DNA from: Membranihabitans maritimus
GTDB taxonomy: Bacteria; Bacteroidota; Bacteroidia; Chitinophagales; Saprospiraceae
NCBI RefSeq assembly: GCF_021729145.1
Contig: NZ_JAJSLW010000006.1
Location: 124,001-188,000 of the forward strand
Direction of reading: 5' to 3'
Length of the DNA: 64,000 nucleotides
Numbering within the stretch: the first letter of the stretch is position 1; each line of letters opens with the position of its first letter. The translations under genes and the position numbers were made by a program. The notes beneath the pieces are model-generated. The model searched no databases. It was not told where the DNA came from and saw nothing but the letters and a program-made list of their open reading frames with translations. Below are positions 43,730-53,254 of this stretch, piece by piece.

Positions 43730-46171
43730 TTAGCTTTTCCATTCTACATCCATTCGTTGAATTCTTTTTTGCAATTGCTCCGAACTAATATGTTCGCGCA
43801 ATCGATCCACTAAAATAGGGAAAGAAAAGGGGGTATGCTTTTCAGGACGGGTAATTTGCCAATTTTTTCCGACAATATTATTCAAAGATTCCCGAAGCCT
43901 ATTTTCTTCTAATTGAAATGTCAAAACCTCCTCCAGGGATTGTAAGAATAACAAATTGTCAGGGTCGTACGTTTTAAATACTTCGTAAAGTAACCCCGCA
44001 GATGTCTGTAAATGACTGGTCTGCTTCCTCCGGTTAGGAAATCCCTGAAATAATAGTCCACTGATGGTAGCTATATCCCTGAATTTCTTTCGAGCCATTT
44101 CTGCGGTGTTAAGGCTATTCTGGATATCTTCCCATAGCTTCTCCGTAGTAAATAATTTTTTATTTACGAAGGCTCCAATATCGATCTCTTTTTCGGAAAG
44201 TAGTTCAAAACCATAATCATTCATGGCGATGGAAAAGGTAACTTCAGTCTGAAAAGATATCCTTTTTGCTACCAGAATGGCCATCCCTTCATGTACCAAT
44301 CGACCTTCAAAAGGATAAAACAAGAGATGAAAACCTTCATTATCCTGTATATATTCAATCAGGAACTCCCTCCTGGAAGGAAGATACGATTGCAAAGTTT
44401 GCTGCTTAATAGCCGGCTCAATAGCTTTTAACTCATCCTTATCAAATACACCTCCTGCCATTTTGTAAATTTGGTTTCTCAACTTGCTTGATAAAGGCGA
44501 CGAAAGTGGAATACGACCTCCCAACCATGAAGGAATATTATTACTGGGTTTATTCCCTTTGCGAACTAATACTTTACCATTTTTTTCCGATATATACTTC
44601 AATAGCTTCCCAGCAAACCAAAAATGGTCTCCGGGATTTAATCGAGATATAAACCACTCTTCAATATTACCGATTTTAGGGCCGCGGATATATTTTACCA
44701 ATAACATTTCATCACCCACAATAGTGCCAATACCCATTTTGTGCTCACGCTTTACTTTGCTATTCGCTATTCGATACAACCCATTTTTATCCAGACCAAT
44801 CTTTCTATAATTTTCATAAGCTTCCATTGTTCCCCCCGTCGTCAAAAATTCAAGGCACCAATTCCACTCTCCTCTGCTAATGGAAGAAAATGCAAACGTT
44901 TTGACTATTTCAGAGTATAGCTTCCGTTCTTCAAACCCCGTTGAAGAGGCAATAGTCATTAAATACTGAATAAGAACATCAAAACTCCGAATGTACGGAA
45001 GTTTTTCTTCCATTATTCCGACTTCCAATGCTTCCCGCAGAGCTGCCCCTTCAATTATTTCAAGTAAATGGGTAGGGATAAAGTAGATATTGCTCGTCGC
45101 ACCGGGACGATGACCACTTCTACCAGCCCGTTGAATAAAGCGCGCAACACCTTTTGGGCTGCCAATTTGTATAATAGAATCTACAGGCGCAAAATCTACC
45201 CCCATATCCAGACTGGACGTAGCCACAATTGCTTTCATTTTGTTATCGTGAATCGCCTGTTCGACCCAATTTCTGATAGATGCATCTACCGAACCATGAT
45301 GCATAGCCAATACACCCGATAACTCGGGTTGATGTTCAATAATCCTTTTGTACCATATTTCACATTGCGATCTTGTATTCGTGAAAATCAATGTGGTATT
45401 GTGTTGCAGGATGAGGTCAATAACCTTCCCAAGATAATAAAGTCCCAAATGGCCAGCCCACGGCATTTTGTGAATATCATCAGGCAATACGGTCTGAAAC
45501 TCTATCGATTTCACCTGATTGGAAGTCACTATTTCAATATTCTTCTGTTGAATTAAAGTACCAAATAAAACTTCAGATGCCATTTGCATATCTGCCAATG
45601 TAGCAGAGATACCCCATACTTTAATATCACTTTTCCAACTAAGTATCCGACTTAAGGCCAATTGTACCTGTACTCCCCTTTTCGATCCCATGAGATCGTG
45701 CCATTCGTCAATTACAATAGTTTGTAATTTCATGAAAATAGTGATATAAGCAGGATCCGTTAATAATAAATGGAAACTCTCGGGAGTAGTAACCAGGATT
45801 TGAGCAGGTTCCTTCTTAAAATTATTGCGTGCACTAGTTCCGGTATCCCCGGTTCTGATAAATACACTCCAATCCGGTGCAAACTCTTTACACACCATTT
45901 CCGCACTTCGGGCAATATCTTTGGTCAAAGCACGAACCGGAGAAATCCATAATACGGACACACTTTCCACAGCTCCACCCTTAGCACCCGTCAAAACAGC
46001 AGGAACCATAATTGACATCGTTTTACCGTATCCCGTAGGTGCTCCTACAAGGCCGCTTTTTCCTTTCAGGTGAGCTTTCCATGCCTTTAGTTGAAAATCC
46101 TGAGGCTTCCACCCTTTAGTAGAAAACCATGATTTTATCCTTTCCAACCCTTCATTGGAAAAATTACTCAT
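43730..46171 (-). CDS. Ligase-associated DNA damage response DExH-box helicase (Lhr-type)
   Basis: An 813 aa superfamily 2 helicase of the Lhr group. Motif I GAPTGYGKTMS near 38, motif II VIDEWHDL (DEWH box) near 150, motif III SATLADMQMA, motif VI region FIQRAGRSGHRPGA near 340. The C-terminal half has the Lhr winged-helix and DUF4-like region with PSWLGGRIPLSS near 530 and LFYPFEGRLVHEG near 610. It unwinds RNA:DNA or DNA duplexes during repair in related systems. Co-transcribed with pdeM; the usual ligase and exonuclease partners are absent from the window. Confidence 0.92.
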   Translation of the reverse strand: MSNFSNEGLERIKSWFSTKGWKPQDFQLKAWKAHLKGKSGLVGAPTGYGKTMSIMVPAVLTGAKGGAVESVSVLWISPVRALTKDIARSAEMVCKEFAPDWSVFIRTGDTGTSARNNFKKEPAQILVTTPESFHLLLTDPAYITIFMKLQTIVIDEWHDLMGSKRGVQVQLALSRILSWKSDIKVWGISATLADMQMASEVLFGTLIQQKNIEIVTSNQVKSIEFQTVLPDDIHKMPWAGHLGLYYLGKVIDLILQHNTTLIFTNTRSQCEIWYKRIIEHQPELSGVLAMHHGSVDASIRNWVEQAIHDNKMKAIVATSSLDMGVDFAPVDSIIQIGSPKGVARFIQRAGRSGHRPGATSNIYFIPTHLLEIIEGAALREALEVGIMEEKLPYIRSFDVLIQYLMTIASSTGFEERKLYSEIVKTFAFSSISRGEWNWCLEFLTTGGTMEAYENYRKIGLDKNGLYRIANSKVKREHKMGIGTIVGDEMLLVKYIRGPKIGNIEEWFISRLNPGDHFWFAGKLLKYISEKNGKVLVRKGNKPSNNIPSWLGGRIPLSSPLSSKLRNQIYKMAGGVFDKDELKAIEPAIKQQTLQSYLPSRREFLIEYIQDNEGFHLLFYPFEGRLVHEGMAILVAKRISFQTEVTFSIAMNDYGFELLSEKEIDIGAFVNKKLFTTEKLWEDIQNSLNTAEMARKKFRDIATISGLLFQGFPNRRKQTSHLQTSAGLLYEVFKTYDPDNLLFLQSLEEVLTFQLEENRLRESLNNIVGKNWQITRPEKHTPFSFPILVDRLREHISSEQLQKRIQRMDVEWKS

Positions 46172-46186
46172 CTTTCGCCCTCATTT

Positions 46187-47545
46187 TTAATCGAATAAAA
46201 TTTCCAGCAACTCTATCACATTAGACACTTTACTGATAAAAATATCTTTATACGTTTTTCCCATAGATTTATTATTAGATGAGCAAACCACACGGTCAAA
46301 ATGTAATCGCTCTGCTTCTTTCACTCTTTGTTCGTATCTGTGGACCGTCCTCAACTCGCCAGTAAGACCGACTTCAGCACAAAAACATATTTTTTTGCTC
46401 ATGGGTAAGTCCTTAAACGAACTCATCAGCGCTACAATTACCGCCAGGTCAATTGCCGGGTCGTTTACCTTTATCCCACCTGCAATATTGACGAATACAT
46501 CGTACTTTCCCAATTGAAAACCACATCGCTTTTCCAAAACTGCAATTAACATAGATAATCTTCGCAAATCAAACCCGGTGGAAGATCTTTGAGGTGCAGC
46601 ATAAACAGTAGGAGTCACCAGCGCCTGGACTTCAACCATAAATGGTCTTCCCCCCTCAATAGTAACAGCCGTAGAACATCCGCTTAAGTCATCTCTCGTC
46701 TGGGAAACAAATAACATAGAAGGATCCTTTACAACATCAAGTCCATTTCCTGACATCTGATATATTCCTATCTCGTCGGTACTTCCAAACCGATTTTTAT
46801 GTACCCTTAAAATACGATAATTATATTGCTTATCTCCTTCAAAATATAATACAGTATCTACAATATGCTCTAATATCTTAGGACCTGCTATCCCACCTTC
46901 CTTATTCACGTGACCAATAATCAATAAAGAAAAACCCTTCTCTTTGGCCATTCGTTGTAGTTCCATGGTACAATGCCTAAGTTGAGCAATATTACCAGGC
47001 TCTCCATCCAAATTATTATTGTATGTCGTTTGTATGGAATCCAACACCACAACGTCCGGTTCCATCGATTGGATGTGCGCCTTCATTTTATTTAATTCTA
47101 CCTCACTCAATAACCATAATTCTTCCTTAGACGTAGACATTCGATCAGCGCGCATTTTAATCTGCTCAGTACTTTCCTCCCCGGAAATATACAGCACTTT
47201 TCCCGGTAGACCGGATGCTGATTGTAATAATAATGTCGATTTACCGATCCCAGGTTCACCGGCCAACAGAATTATCCCTCCCTGAACCAATCCTCCTCCC
47301 AAACACCGATTGAGCTCCGCATCACTGACAGTTATCCTCCTTTTTTCCTCTAATTGTACTTCCCTAATTTTTACAGGTGCCGAAAGTATATCACGGTCTA
47401 AGGGACGATCCGGGGTTTTCGATTTCCCTGGTAATTTATACTCTATTAAAGTATTCCACTCCTTACAAGACGGACATTTACCCTCCCACTTGGGTGCTTC
47501 ATACCCGCATTCTGTACACAGAAATACCTTTTTCATTTTTGCCAT
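46187..47545 (-). CDS. radA: DNA repair protein RadA/Sms
   Basis: A 452 aa RecA-like branch-migration ATPase. N-terminal zinc finger CTECGYEAPKWEGKCPSC, Walker A LAGEPGIGKSTLLL near 95, the RadA-specific KNRFGSTDEIGIYQM near 250 and a C-terminal Lon-protease-like domain (KYDVFVNIAGGIKVNDPAIDLAV, FCAEVGLTGELRTV). Start: MAKMKKVFLC at 47545 is preferred over a Met two codons upstream (47551). RadA helps recombination and recovery of stalled forks. It is 15 bases upstream of the helicase gene and likely starts the radA-lhr-pdeM unit. Confidence 0.95.
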   Translation of the reverse strand: MAKMKKVFLCTECGYEAPKWEGKCPSCKEWNTLIEYKLPGKSKTPDRPLDRDILSAPVKIREVQLEEKRRITVSDAELNRCLGGGLVQGGIILLAGEPGIGKSTLLLQSASGLPGKVLYISGEESTEQIKMRADRMSTSKEELWLLSEVELNKMKAHIQSMEPDVVVLDSIQTTYNNNLDGEPGNIAQLRHCTMELQRMAKEKGFSLLIIGHVNKEGGIAGPKILEHIVDTVLYFEGDKQYNYRILRVHKNRFGSTDEIGIYQMSGNGLDVVKDPSMLFVSQTRDDLSGCSTAVTIEGGRPFMVEVQALVTPTVYAAPQRSSTGFDLRRLSMLIAVLEKRCGFQLGKYDVFVNIAGGIKVNDPAIDLAVIVALMSSFKDLPMSKKICFCAEVGLTGELRTVHRYEQRVKEAERLHFDRVVCSSNNKSMGKTYKDIFISKVSNVIELLEILFD

Positions 47546-47765
47546 AAACACTTATTCTATTAGGACATTAAATACGCACTTATTACGCTTAATTAGAACC
47601 TTTGAGTAATAATTATATTCTTTTTTTTAATTTTTTTTTAAAAAACCTGTGACTTTTAAAAGTATTCTCGTCTTAAAATTGATTTCAACGGGAATCATAC
47701 ACAGAATATGCTTATGAAGTTATATTTTGTGAATTGTTTTCATTAAGTTTTTTTGGGGTTAATCT

Positions 47766-47796
47766 GGGTACTGAATTTATTTCAGTACCCTTTTTT
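47766..47796 (+). terminator. Orphan intrinsic terminator upstream of scpB
   Basis: A 10-bp perfect stem, GGGTACTGAA (47766-47775) and TTCAGTACCC (47781-47790), loop TTTAT, then TTTTTT. The strand is plus, but no plus-strand gene ends upstream for over 5 kb, so it must terminate a short untranslated transcript or the scpB leader. Confidence 0.85.
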
Positions 47797-47814
47797 GTTT
47801 ATATTAGATTATAA

Positions 47815-47843
47815 TTTCCAGAGGCTTATACTTACCTCTGAAA
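47815..47843 (+). other. Hairpin in the scpB leader
   Basis: CAGAGG (47819-47824) and CCTCTG (47835-47840), extended by TTT/AAA across a one-base bulge, make a hairpin 28 bases before the scpB ATG. It has no T-run, so it is a leader structure rather than a terminator. Confidence 0.45.
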
Positions 47844-47871
47844 TAATTGATTAAATCAACAGAGTATTAAT

Positions 47872-48474
47872 ATGGATCCCCTTGGCAAGCACATAGAAAC
47901 ACTAATATTTATAGCTAACCCAGCCATCTCTTTTGAAGAGATACTTGATTGCCTTGAAACTAAATTTGAAGAAAGGCCAAATGAATCAATGGTAAGTGAA
48001 ATAATAGATCATTTGGTAAAAAAATATTCATCTTCAGCGTATAGTTTCGAAATTGTCGAAATGAATAATGGCTTCCGTTTTATGACCAAGTCGGCTTATT
48101 TTGATACCGTTAGTACCTATTTAAAACAAATATCCAATAAAAAACTTTCAACTGCAGCCCTGGAGACTCTCTCGATTATCGCTTATAAACAACCTGTAAC
48201 AAAGTCTGAAATTGAACAAATAAGGGGAGTCAATTGTGATTATACTGTGCAAAAGTTATTGGATAAAGAGCTAATAACAGTTTTAGGAAGGAGTGAAAAA
48301 ATCGGTAAACCACTACTATATGGCACAAGTGATAAATTCGTTGATTATTTCGGCCTTAAAGATATTAAAGACCTACCCAAACTCAAGGATTTTGAAGATA
48401 AGAAACAAGTTATCGGAAATGATAGTTACGTAGCAGAAGAAGCCTTTAAGACAGCGAATGAAAATAAAAATTAA
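47872..48474 (+). CDS. scpB: Segregation and condensation protein B
   Basis: A 200 aa winged-helix protein of the SMC-ScpAB condensin that organises chromosomes. It shows the family pattern: HIETLIFIANPAISFEEIL at the N-terminus, FRFMTKSAYFDTVSTYL, then LSTAALETLSIIAYKQPVTK near 102, SEIEQIRGVNCDYTVQKLL and GRSEKIGKPLLYGTSDKF near 143. Its 3' end overlaps the frame of the next gene, whose preferred start is 8 bases after its stop. ScpA is not in the window. Confidence 0.95.
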   Translation: MDPLGKHIETLIFIANPAISFEEILDCLETKFEERPNESMVSEIIDHLVKKYSSSAYSFEIVEMNNGFRFMTKSAYFDTVSTYLKQISNKKLSTAALETLSIIAYKQPVTKSEIEQIRGVNCDYTVQKLLDKELITVLGRSEKIGKPLLYGTSDKFVDYFGLKDIKDLPKLKDFEDKKQVIGNDSYVAEEAFKTANENKN

Positions 48475-48481
48475 AGATCTT

Positions 48482-49009
48482 ATGGAAGTAGAAAGCAATT
48501 TGGTAAACAGAGTAGCCAACAGTAGGCTAAAGACAATAAATCTTGAGGAATTTTATCCCAAAGAGGAAATTGTTGGCATTGATCTAAAAGTCTTTCTCTT
48601 TAAAGAATTAATTCTTAAAGAAAAAGAGTACAGGGAAGCCCTTAAAGAAATTGACTGGGATAATTATCGCAACAAATTCGTACATGTTTTTTGCTCTACA
48701 GACGCTATTATTCCCATGTGGGCCTATATGCTTATAAGCACGTACTTACAACCCGTAACAGATAAATTATACTATGGTACCCAAGACGTGGCCCTTTCAA
48801 AATATTACCATTCAATAATCCGAGAACTTGATTTAAGTACTTTCGAAGGACTACCTATAGTCATCAAAGGATGTAGTAAGCACCCCGTTCCACCGTCCGC
48901 GTTTATGGACCTTACAGCCCAACTACGGCCAGTTGCCAGAACAATAATGTTTGGAGAACCCTGTTCTACGGTACCTATCTACAAAAAATCACAGCAAAGG
49001 TCTAAATAG
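48482..49009 (+). CDS. DUF2480 family protein
   Basis: A 175 aa cytosolic protein with NLVNRVANSRLKTINLEEF near the N-terminus, HVFCSTDAIIPMWAYMLI near 75, KPL-like TDKLYYGTQDVALSKYYH, and GLPIVIKGCSKHPVPPSAFM near 125, a pattern I recognise as DUF2480 of Bacteroidota. Two conserved Cys and a His suggest possible metal or redox function, not proven. The frame is open from 48458 inside scpB, but the Met at 48482 gives the usual start. Probably co-transcribed with scpB. Confidence 0.82.
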   Translation: MEVESNLVNRVANSRLKTINLEEFYPKEEIVGIDLKVFLFKELILKEKEYREALKEIDWDNYRNKFVHVFCSTDAIIPMWAYMLISTYLQPVTDKLYYGTQDVALSKYYHSIIRELDLSTFEGLPIVIKGCSKHPVPPSAFMDLTAQLRPVARTIMFGEPCSTVPIYKKSQQRSK

Positions 49010-49259
49010 AAATTTCTTTTTTCCCATTTATTCGTTAAATTTACTCTATTCAGCGCTTGATTAAATTTTCAACATAGGGGATGGAGGAAAAAAGATCAAA
49101 TATTTTGTTAGACGAGAGTAATTGTAGAACAATTATGAAAATATTTCACGTATTAATGAATCAAGTTTTATTGTACAGCTCCCTATTTTATTTTCCACGT
49201 AGTCACCCCTTTGATATAAACAAGATCTCATCCCAAAATTTATTTACAACTTCAATATT

Positions 49260-50216
49260 ATGAAATTTTCAAAACCGGTTTTGCTCAGTGCAGGAACATT
49301 GATTGTAGCTATAACAATTTTCACCTCTGCCTTTACAGAATCTTCTTCCAATAAGGACACAGGAGGTGAAAACAATATAAAAAAAGTAAAAGTTGCTTTA
49401 GATGATAATTCACTTCCTCAAAAAATTAAAACTATTTATCTACATGATAATTTTAATTTCGCGGGTGAAAAAGTACCCATAGAAATCCCGGATATCAAGG
49501 AAAGACTGGAGAGAGAATTGGCCGTGAATTCATATTACCATAGCAGTACGATCCTAAATATCAAAAGAAGTCAAAGGTATTTCCCCCTTATTGATGAAAT
49601 CCTCACAAAAAACAATATCCCCACCGATTTTAAATTTATCTCCGTGGCAGAATCCAATCTTGACAATGTAAGGTCGCCTGCCGGAGCCAGAGGATTTTGG
49701 CAATTAATGCCTTCAGTTGCCCGCTACTATGGATTGAGAGTCGACAGCGAAGTGGACGAAAGATATAATGTTGAGAAATCTACCTATGCCGCTTGCAAAC
49801 TTATCCTCAACTACAAAGAAAAATTCAATACCTGGACCAATGCTGCTGCTTCGTATAATATAGGCGAAGGTAATTTTTCAAAAGAAATGAAACTTCAAAA
49901 AGAAACCAACTATTACGATATGAATTTTGGAGAAGAAACGAACCGATATATCTTCAGAGTCCTGGCGCTGAAAGAAATCTTAACTACTCCGGAAAGATTT
50001 GGATTTCAGATCGGACCCGAACAAAGATATACTCCCTATGAAAACATTAAAATAGTGGAGGTAACTGAAAGCATACCCAGCCTGGCAGATTTTGCCCATA
50101 AACACGACATTTCATATCGACAACTAAAAGTTCACAATCCATGGTTATTAGCTGGTAGATTAACCGTAAAAAACGGTCAAACGTATGAAATGACCATTCC
50201 TGTCAAAGGCAGTTAA
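49260..50216 (+). CDS. Lytic transglycosylase with LysM-like C-terminus
   Basis: A 318 aa exported murein hydrolase. A signal peptide (VLLSAGTLIVAITIFTSAFT) is followed by a linker and the SLT domain: FKFISVAESNLDNVRSPAGA with catalytic Glu, GFWQLMPSVARYYGL near 150 and TNAAASYNIGEGN near 200. The last 60 residues (VVEVTE-like IKIVEVTESIPSLADFAHKH, ISYRQLKVHNPWL) read like a single LysM motif for peptidoglycan binding, as in MltD. It cleaves glycan strands to form 1,6-anhydro ends. It lies alone 250 bases after the DUF2480 gene. Confidence 0.9.
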   Translation: MKFSKPVLLSAGTLIVAITIFTSAFTESSSNKDTGGENNIKKVKVALDDNSLPQKIKTIYLHDNFNFAGEKVPIEIPDIKERLERELAVNSYYHSSTILNIKRSQRYFPLIDEILTKNNIPTDFKFISVAESNLDNVRSPAGARGFWQLMPSVARYYGLRVDSEVDERYNVEKSTYAACKLILNYKEKFNTWTNAAASYNIGEGNFSKEMKLQKETNYYDMNFGEETNRYIFRVLALKEILTTPERFGFQIGPEQRYTPYENIKIVEVTESIPSLADFAHKHDISYRQLKVHNPWLLAGRLTVKNGQTYEMTIPVKGS

Positions 50217-50749
50217 TGGAAAACCTTTTTCAATAAATACCAACTCCCCCTTTCCAACAATCCTACAACACTCAATAGGATTATATAAAACTTGTACTAT
50301 CCACCAAAGGCTTCACAAGGACAATCCGGATAAATTCATCGTACAATCCAAATTTGTTCCTGTCAATTATGCCACCCTGTGAGCTCATTCAAATAATACT
50401 TCATCATTATTCTTAGCTTGAATTTTTACTTTCCATCTTTTCAACAAAAGAATTTTCAATCCCTATTCCAATTATGGCTCTCATGAACAATAAAATCATA
50501 GGAAATACCAAAATAAAATCAGAAAACACAAATAAAGACTATACAAGGGTATTCTAATTATTGTGGTGGAGTATATTCCCAATTCACAGGAATCGACTTT
50601 TGTATTTATTCAACGTAAAAATTGAAGCTTCTATTTACCAAAGCATTGTCAATTAAAATGAAAAAGGCCAGCGAAAATAATCCGCTGACCCTACATTATT
50701 CTTTTAAATTGACCGTACTATTTCATATACGTCAATTTTTCAATATTTT
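50217..50749. other. 533-base spacer between lytic transglycosylase and gldN
   Basis: No gene seen in any frame; AT-rich, short stops throughout. The only recognisable element is the gldN terminator at 50661-50690. Confidence 0.7.
50661..50690 (-). terminator. Intrinsic terminator of the gldKLMN operon
   Basis: Minus-strand GGTCAGCG (50690-50683) and CGCTGGCC (50673-50666) form an 8-bp stem with one G-T wobble around GATTATTTT, followed by TTTTT. It lies about 60 bases after the gldN stop. Confidence 0.85.
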
Positions 50750-51664
50750 TTAATACGACCACATATCACTCTCATAATTGAATATGGCCTCCTTAATTTT
50801 CTTAGATTCCATCATTCTTCGTAATTGCGCTTCTTCACTATCACCTGACATAGAAGGAAAATCTTTTAGTCGGTAATCCCTCACATTGGATTCCTTGATG
50901 ATGTAATAGTTGAAATAACGCATTTCCATATAATCGTCCCAGGATAATATCGTAGCATCGTTTCCTGGTAGATATACCTTCTTGCTCGCAAAGAAATCTC
51001 TGGCCTCAGGCCAATAAATCCAGAATAATGGCAATTCAAAACTAAAGGTATTTTCCTCTCCCACTCTTTCTTCAATCGGAGATATTCCTAAAATCCTTGC
51101 CCGCATTCTCGAGTGTAATTTATCAAAATACCATATTTCCTTAATCCGAAACTTTTTAATATCACTAAAATCTTTATCGTTACGGGTAATAACCGGTTCC
51201 AATTCAAAGGTTTCAGGATTCTGAACCATAGCCGTATCTACACTATATAATAGGTTATTGACCGCTTCAATCTCCATTTTCTTTGTAAAATCATCCGAAT
51301 CACCAATATAAGGTGTAATGGCCCCACTTTGAATCCCTTCTACCAACAATTGGAAAAACGGTGACTTGGGATAAACAAAAGGTTGGTTTATTTTTTCTCT
51401 GACATCTATTATACCCCAAATGTATTTTGACCAAAAGATATCTCCTTCACGAATTGGAGCATAATCCATGACCATCCGCTCTTTCATTAAATTACCTTCT
51501 GCCAGACCATCTACGGGGGTAATAGAGGAAGACGGGCTTTGCGAAGTCAAAGGGCTTTCAGCGATCCCCTCGTCTTCAGAAGATTCCGTAATAATCTCTT
51601 CGGCTATTTGAGCCCGAAGTGAAATTGTAAAAGCAAATGTCAGAATAAACATTAAATATTTCAT
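50750..51664 (-). CDS. gldN: Gliding motility / T9SS protein GldN (PorN)
   Basis: A 304 aa periplasmic component of the type IX core complex, which forms a ring with GldK below the outer membrane. Signal peptide to about residue 19 (ISLRAQ). Family features: VRRIWR-like EGDIFWSKYIWGIIDVREK near 75, NQPFVYPKSPFF, IKEIWYFDKLHSRMRARILG near 175 and LFWIYWPEARDFFASKKVYL near 215. Last gene of gldKLMN, 23 bases after gldM, ending at a terminator. Confidence 0.95.
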   Translation of the reverse strand: MKYLMFILTFAFTISLRAQIAEEIITESSEDEGIAESPLTSQSPSSSITPVDGLAEGNLMKERMVMDYAPIREGDIFWSKYIWGIIDVREKINQPFVYPKSPFFQLLVEGIQSGAITPYIGDSDDFTKKMEIEAVNNLLYSVDTAMVQNPETFELEPVITRNDKDFSDIKKFRIKEIWYFDKLHSRMRARILGISPIEERVGEENTFSFELPLFWIYWPEARDFFASKKVYLPGNDATILSWDDYMEMRYFNYYIIKESNVRDYRLKDFPSMSGDSEEAQLRRMMESKKIKEAIFNYESDMWSY

Positions 51665-51687
51665 GATATCTTATTGATCATCAACAA

Positions 51688-53220
51688 TTATTGAATCTTA
51701 AAGAAAACCGAACCTATCTTTTGGCTGGTTGGCCAACCAGGACATCTCACGCGGATATCCTCAAATAAATATCTGTCATTGGGGCTGGCTTTATCAATTA
51801 AATTCCTGGCACCTGCCTGAAAAGTACCGCCATTATTGGAAGCAGCAACAGCATCACCCGTTCCCGGCTTGGGAACCCGGAATAAATTAAAAGACAATAT
51901 TTCACAGCGGGCATTGAAATCAAAATTTTTCAACTCCGGAAAAAGAGCTTTCTGAGCCCTGAAAGTACCATTTCCCATTTCTCCACCTTCTTGTCCCGAA
52001 AGGGTAGCCACTGGTGGCGGGATAATTTTTGTCCGAAATTCGTAATTCGTAGGAGCCAGACCACCACCACTCAAACTTATCGTTGCATCCCCTTGACTAC
52101 TAACTGTGGCGTTGTATTTACCTGCTCCCGTTTTAGTAAGGTTGATTCCCGCACCGTTTCCGGATACACGCAAATCATTAGAAGATATACCTGCAGCGGT
52201 AATAGACAGTGGATTATCAACACCAACATATAATACATTCATTTTATCTGCAGAAACGCTGGCTGATCTTTCCCCTACTTCATATGTAAAGCTATTGGAA
52301 TATTCTTTGGTTTCTCCTGTCACCGGATTTGTAACTGTCACTGAAGCATTCAATTCTTTCACGCCTGTACTGGAAGTGGGAGCACGGTACGATGCTACAC
52401 CGTCTGTTACTGGAAGGCTATTGCCATTTACGGCAACATTGATCTGTGTATTAGAATTTGACGATGCTGATGAACTCAAGAAAAAGTCCGCTTCAAAAGG
52501 TTCTCCCTTGATTACATATCCCTTTTTAGCCTGCATTACGACCTGAAACTGGTCAAATACTACATCTTCACCACCTACTTTACTCATCAGGTAATTAAGT
52601 ACGGTAGATTCTGCGCTTTTTACATCATTCTTTATTTTTGAAAAAATAGGGAGCGTAGCTAACAGCGGCATCTGCCGGAAATTGAAATCAGCCCAACTGG
52701 CCTTATCTGAATTTTTCCATGCCTCATCAATCTCAAGGTTAATTTCATTCGCTAACCTTTCGCGGTCTTCCGGATCTATAAACTCTAAAAATTGCTCTTC
52801 CAATCCATGAATTCGCTCCTCCAGTTCAGAACCTTTTCCCTCATTGACAAGGTACCTGGTGGTTACATCTTTGTTTTTATATCCCTTCAATTCACCTTCC
52901 TCGGTATATCCACCCGTCTCCTGAATCATGTGATCAACGATCTCATCTATATAATCTGAAAAACTTGTCGACAATTCCTGCACGGGTTTTGTCCGTTCTG
53001 CATATTTAGCCAATTCATCCTTTTTCTTGGCTAACTTGGCAATTTCAGGGGGTAAGTGAGAATTATTTTCATCCAATACATTATTGGACTTCTTCAATCC
53101 CTTATCTACAACTTTAAAGGCATTAAAAATTTCCGCGGATACATTCAGTGCCAACATTGCTGTCAATACCAAATACATGATATTGATCATCAGTTGCCGC
53201 GGTTCCTTAGGTATTGACAT
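51688..53220 (-). CDS. gldM: Gliding motility / T9SS motor protein GldM (PorM)
   Basis: A 510 aa inner-membrane protein that spans the periplasm and forms the rotary motor of the type IX system with GldL. The N-terminus has PREPRQ-like SIPKEPRQLMINIMYLVLTA and one transmembrane helix with the family-typical MYLVLTAMLALNVSAE, then coiled coil and several periplasmic beta-domains (QFQVVMQAKKGYVIKGEPFE, NVLYVGVDNPLSITAAGI) and the GldM C-terminal domain with GSVFFKIQ. Length is normal. Fits between gldL and gldN; translated from the same message. Confidence 0.96.
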   Translation of the reverse strand: MSIPKEPRQLMINIMYLVLTAMLALNVSAEIFNAFKVVDKGLKKSNNVLDENNSHLPPEIAKLAKKKDELAKYAERTKPVQELSTSFSDYIDEIVDHMIQETGGYTEEGELKGYKNKDVTTRYLVNEGKGSELEERIHGLEEQFLEFIDPEDRERLANEINLEIDEAWKNSDKASWADFNFRQMPLLATLPIFSKIKNDVKSAESTVLNYLMSKVGGEDVVFDQFQVVMQAKKGYVIKGEPFEADFFLSSSASSNSNTQINVAVNGNSLPVTDGVASYRAPTSSTGVKELNASVTVTNPVTGETKEYSNSFTYEVGERSASVSADKMNVLYVGVDNPLSITAAGISSNDLRVSGNGAGINLTKTGAGKYNATVSSQGDATISLSGGGLAPTNYEFRTKIIPPPVATLSGQEGGEMGNGTFRAQKALFPELKNFDFNARCEILSFNLFRVPKPGTGDAVAASNNGGTFQAGARNLIDKASPNDRYLFEDIRVRCPGWPTSQKIGSVFFKIQ

Positions 53221-53254
53221 ACGCTATATTATCTTCTTGTCTGTTTAATAAATA

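Larger units (their letters stand above)
47546..47871. other. 326-base spacer between radA and scpB with two stem-loops
   Basis: No protein gene. It contains two plus-strand stem-loops (47766-47796 terminator; 47815-47843 hairpin), T-tracts around 47622-47640, and no perfect TAnnTTTG element on the plus strand (nearest TATATTTTG at 47722). Confidence 0.6.

Noticed and set aside
49081-49263. 60-codon plus-strand open frame before the lytic transglycosylase gene
   Set aside because: Overlaps the true start of the transglycosylase and lacks coherent composition.
52106-52546. 146-codon plus-strand open frame opposite gldM
   Set aside because: Antisense shadow of the GldM periplasmic domain; no start context or protein-like motifs.
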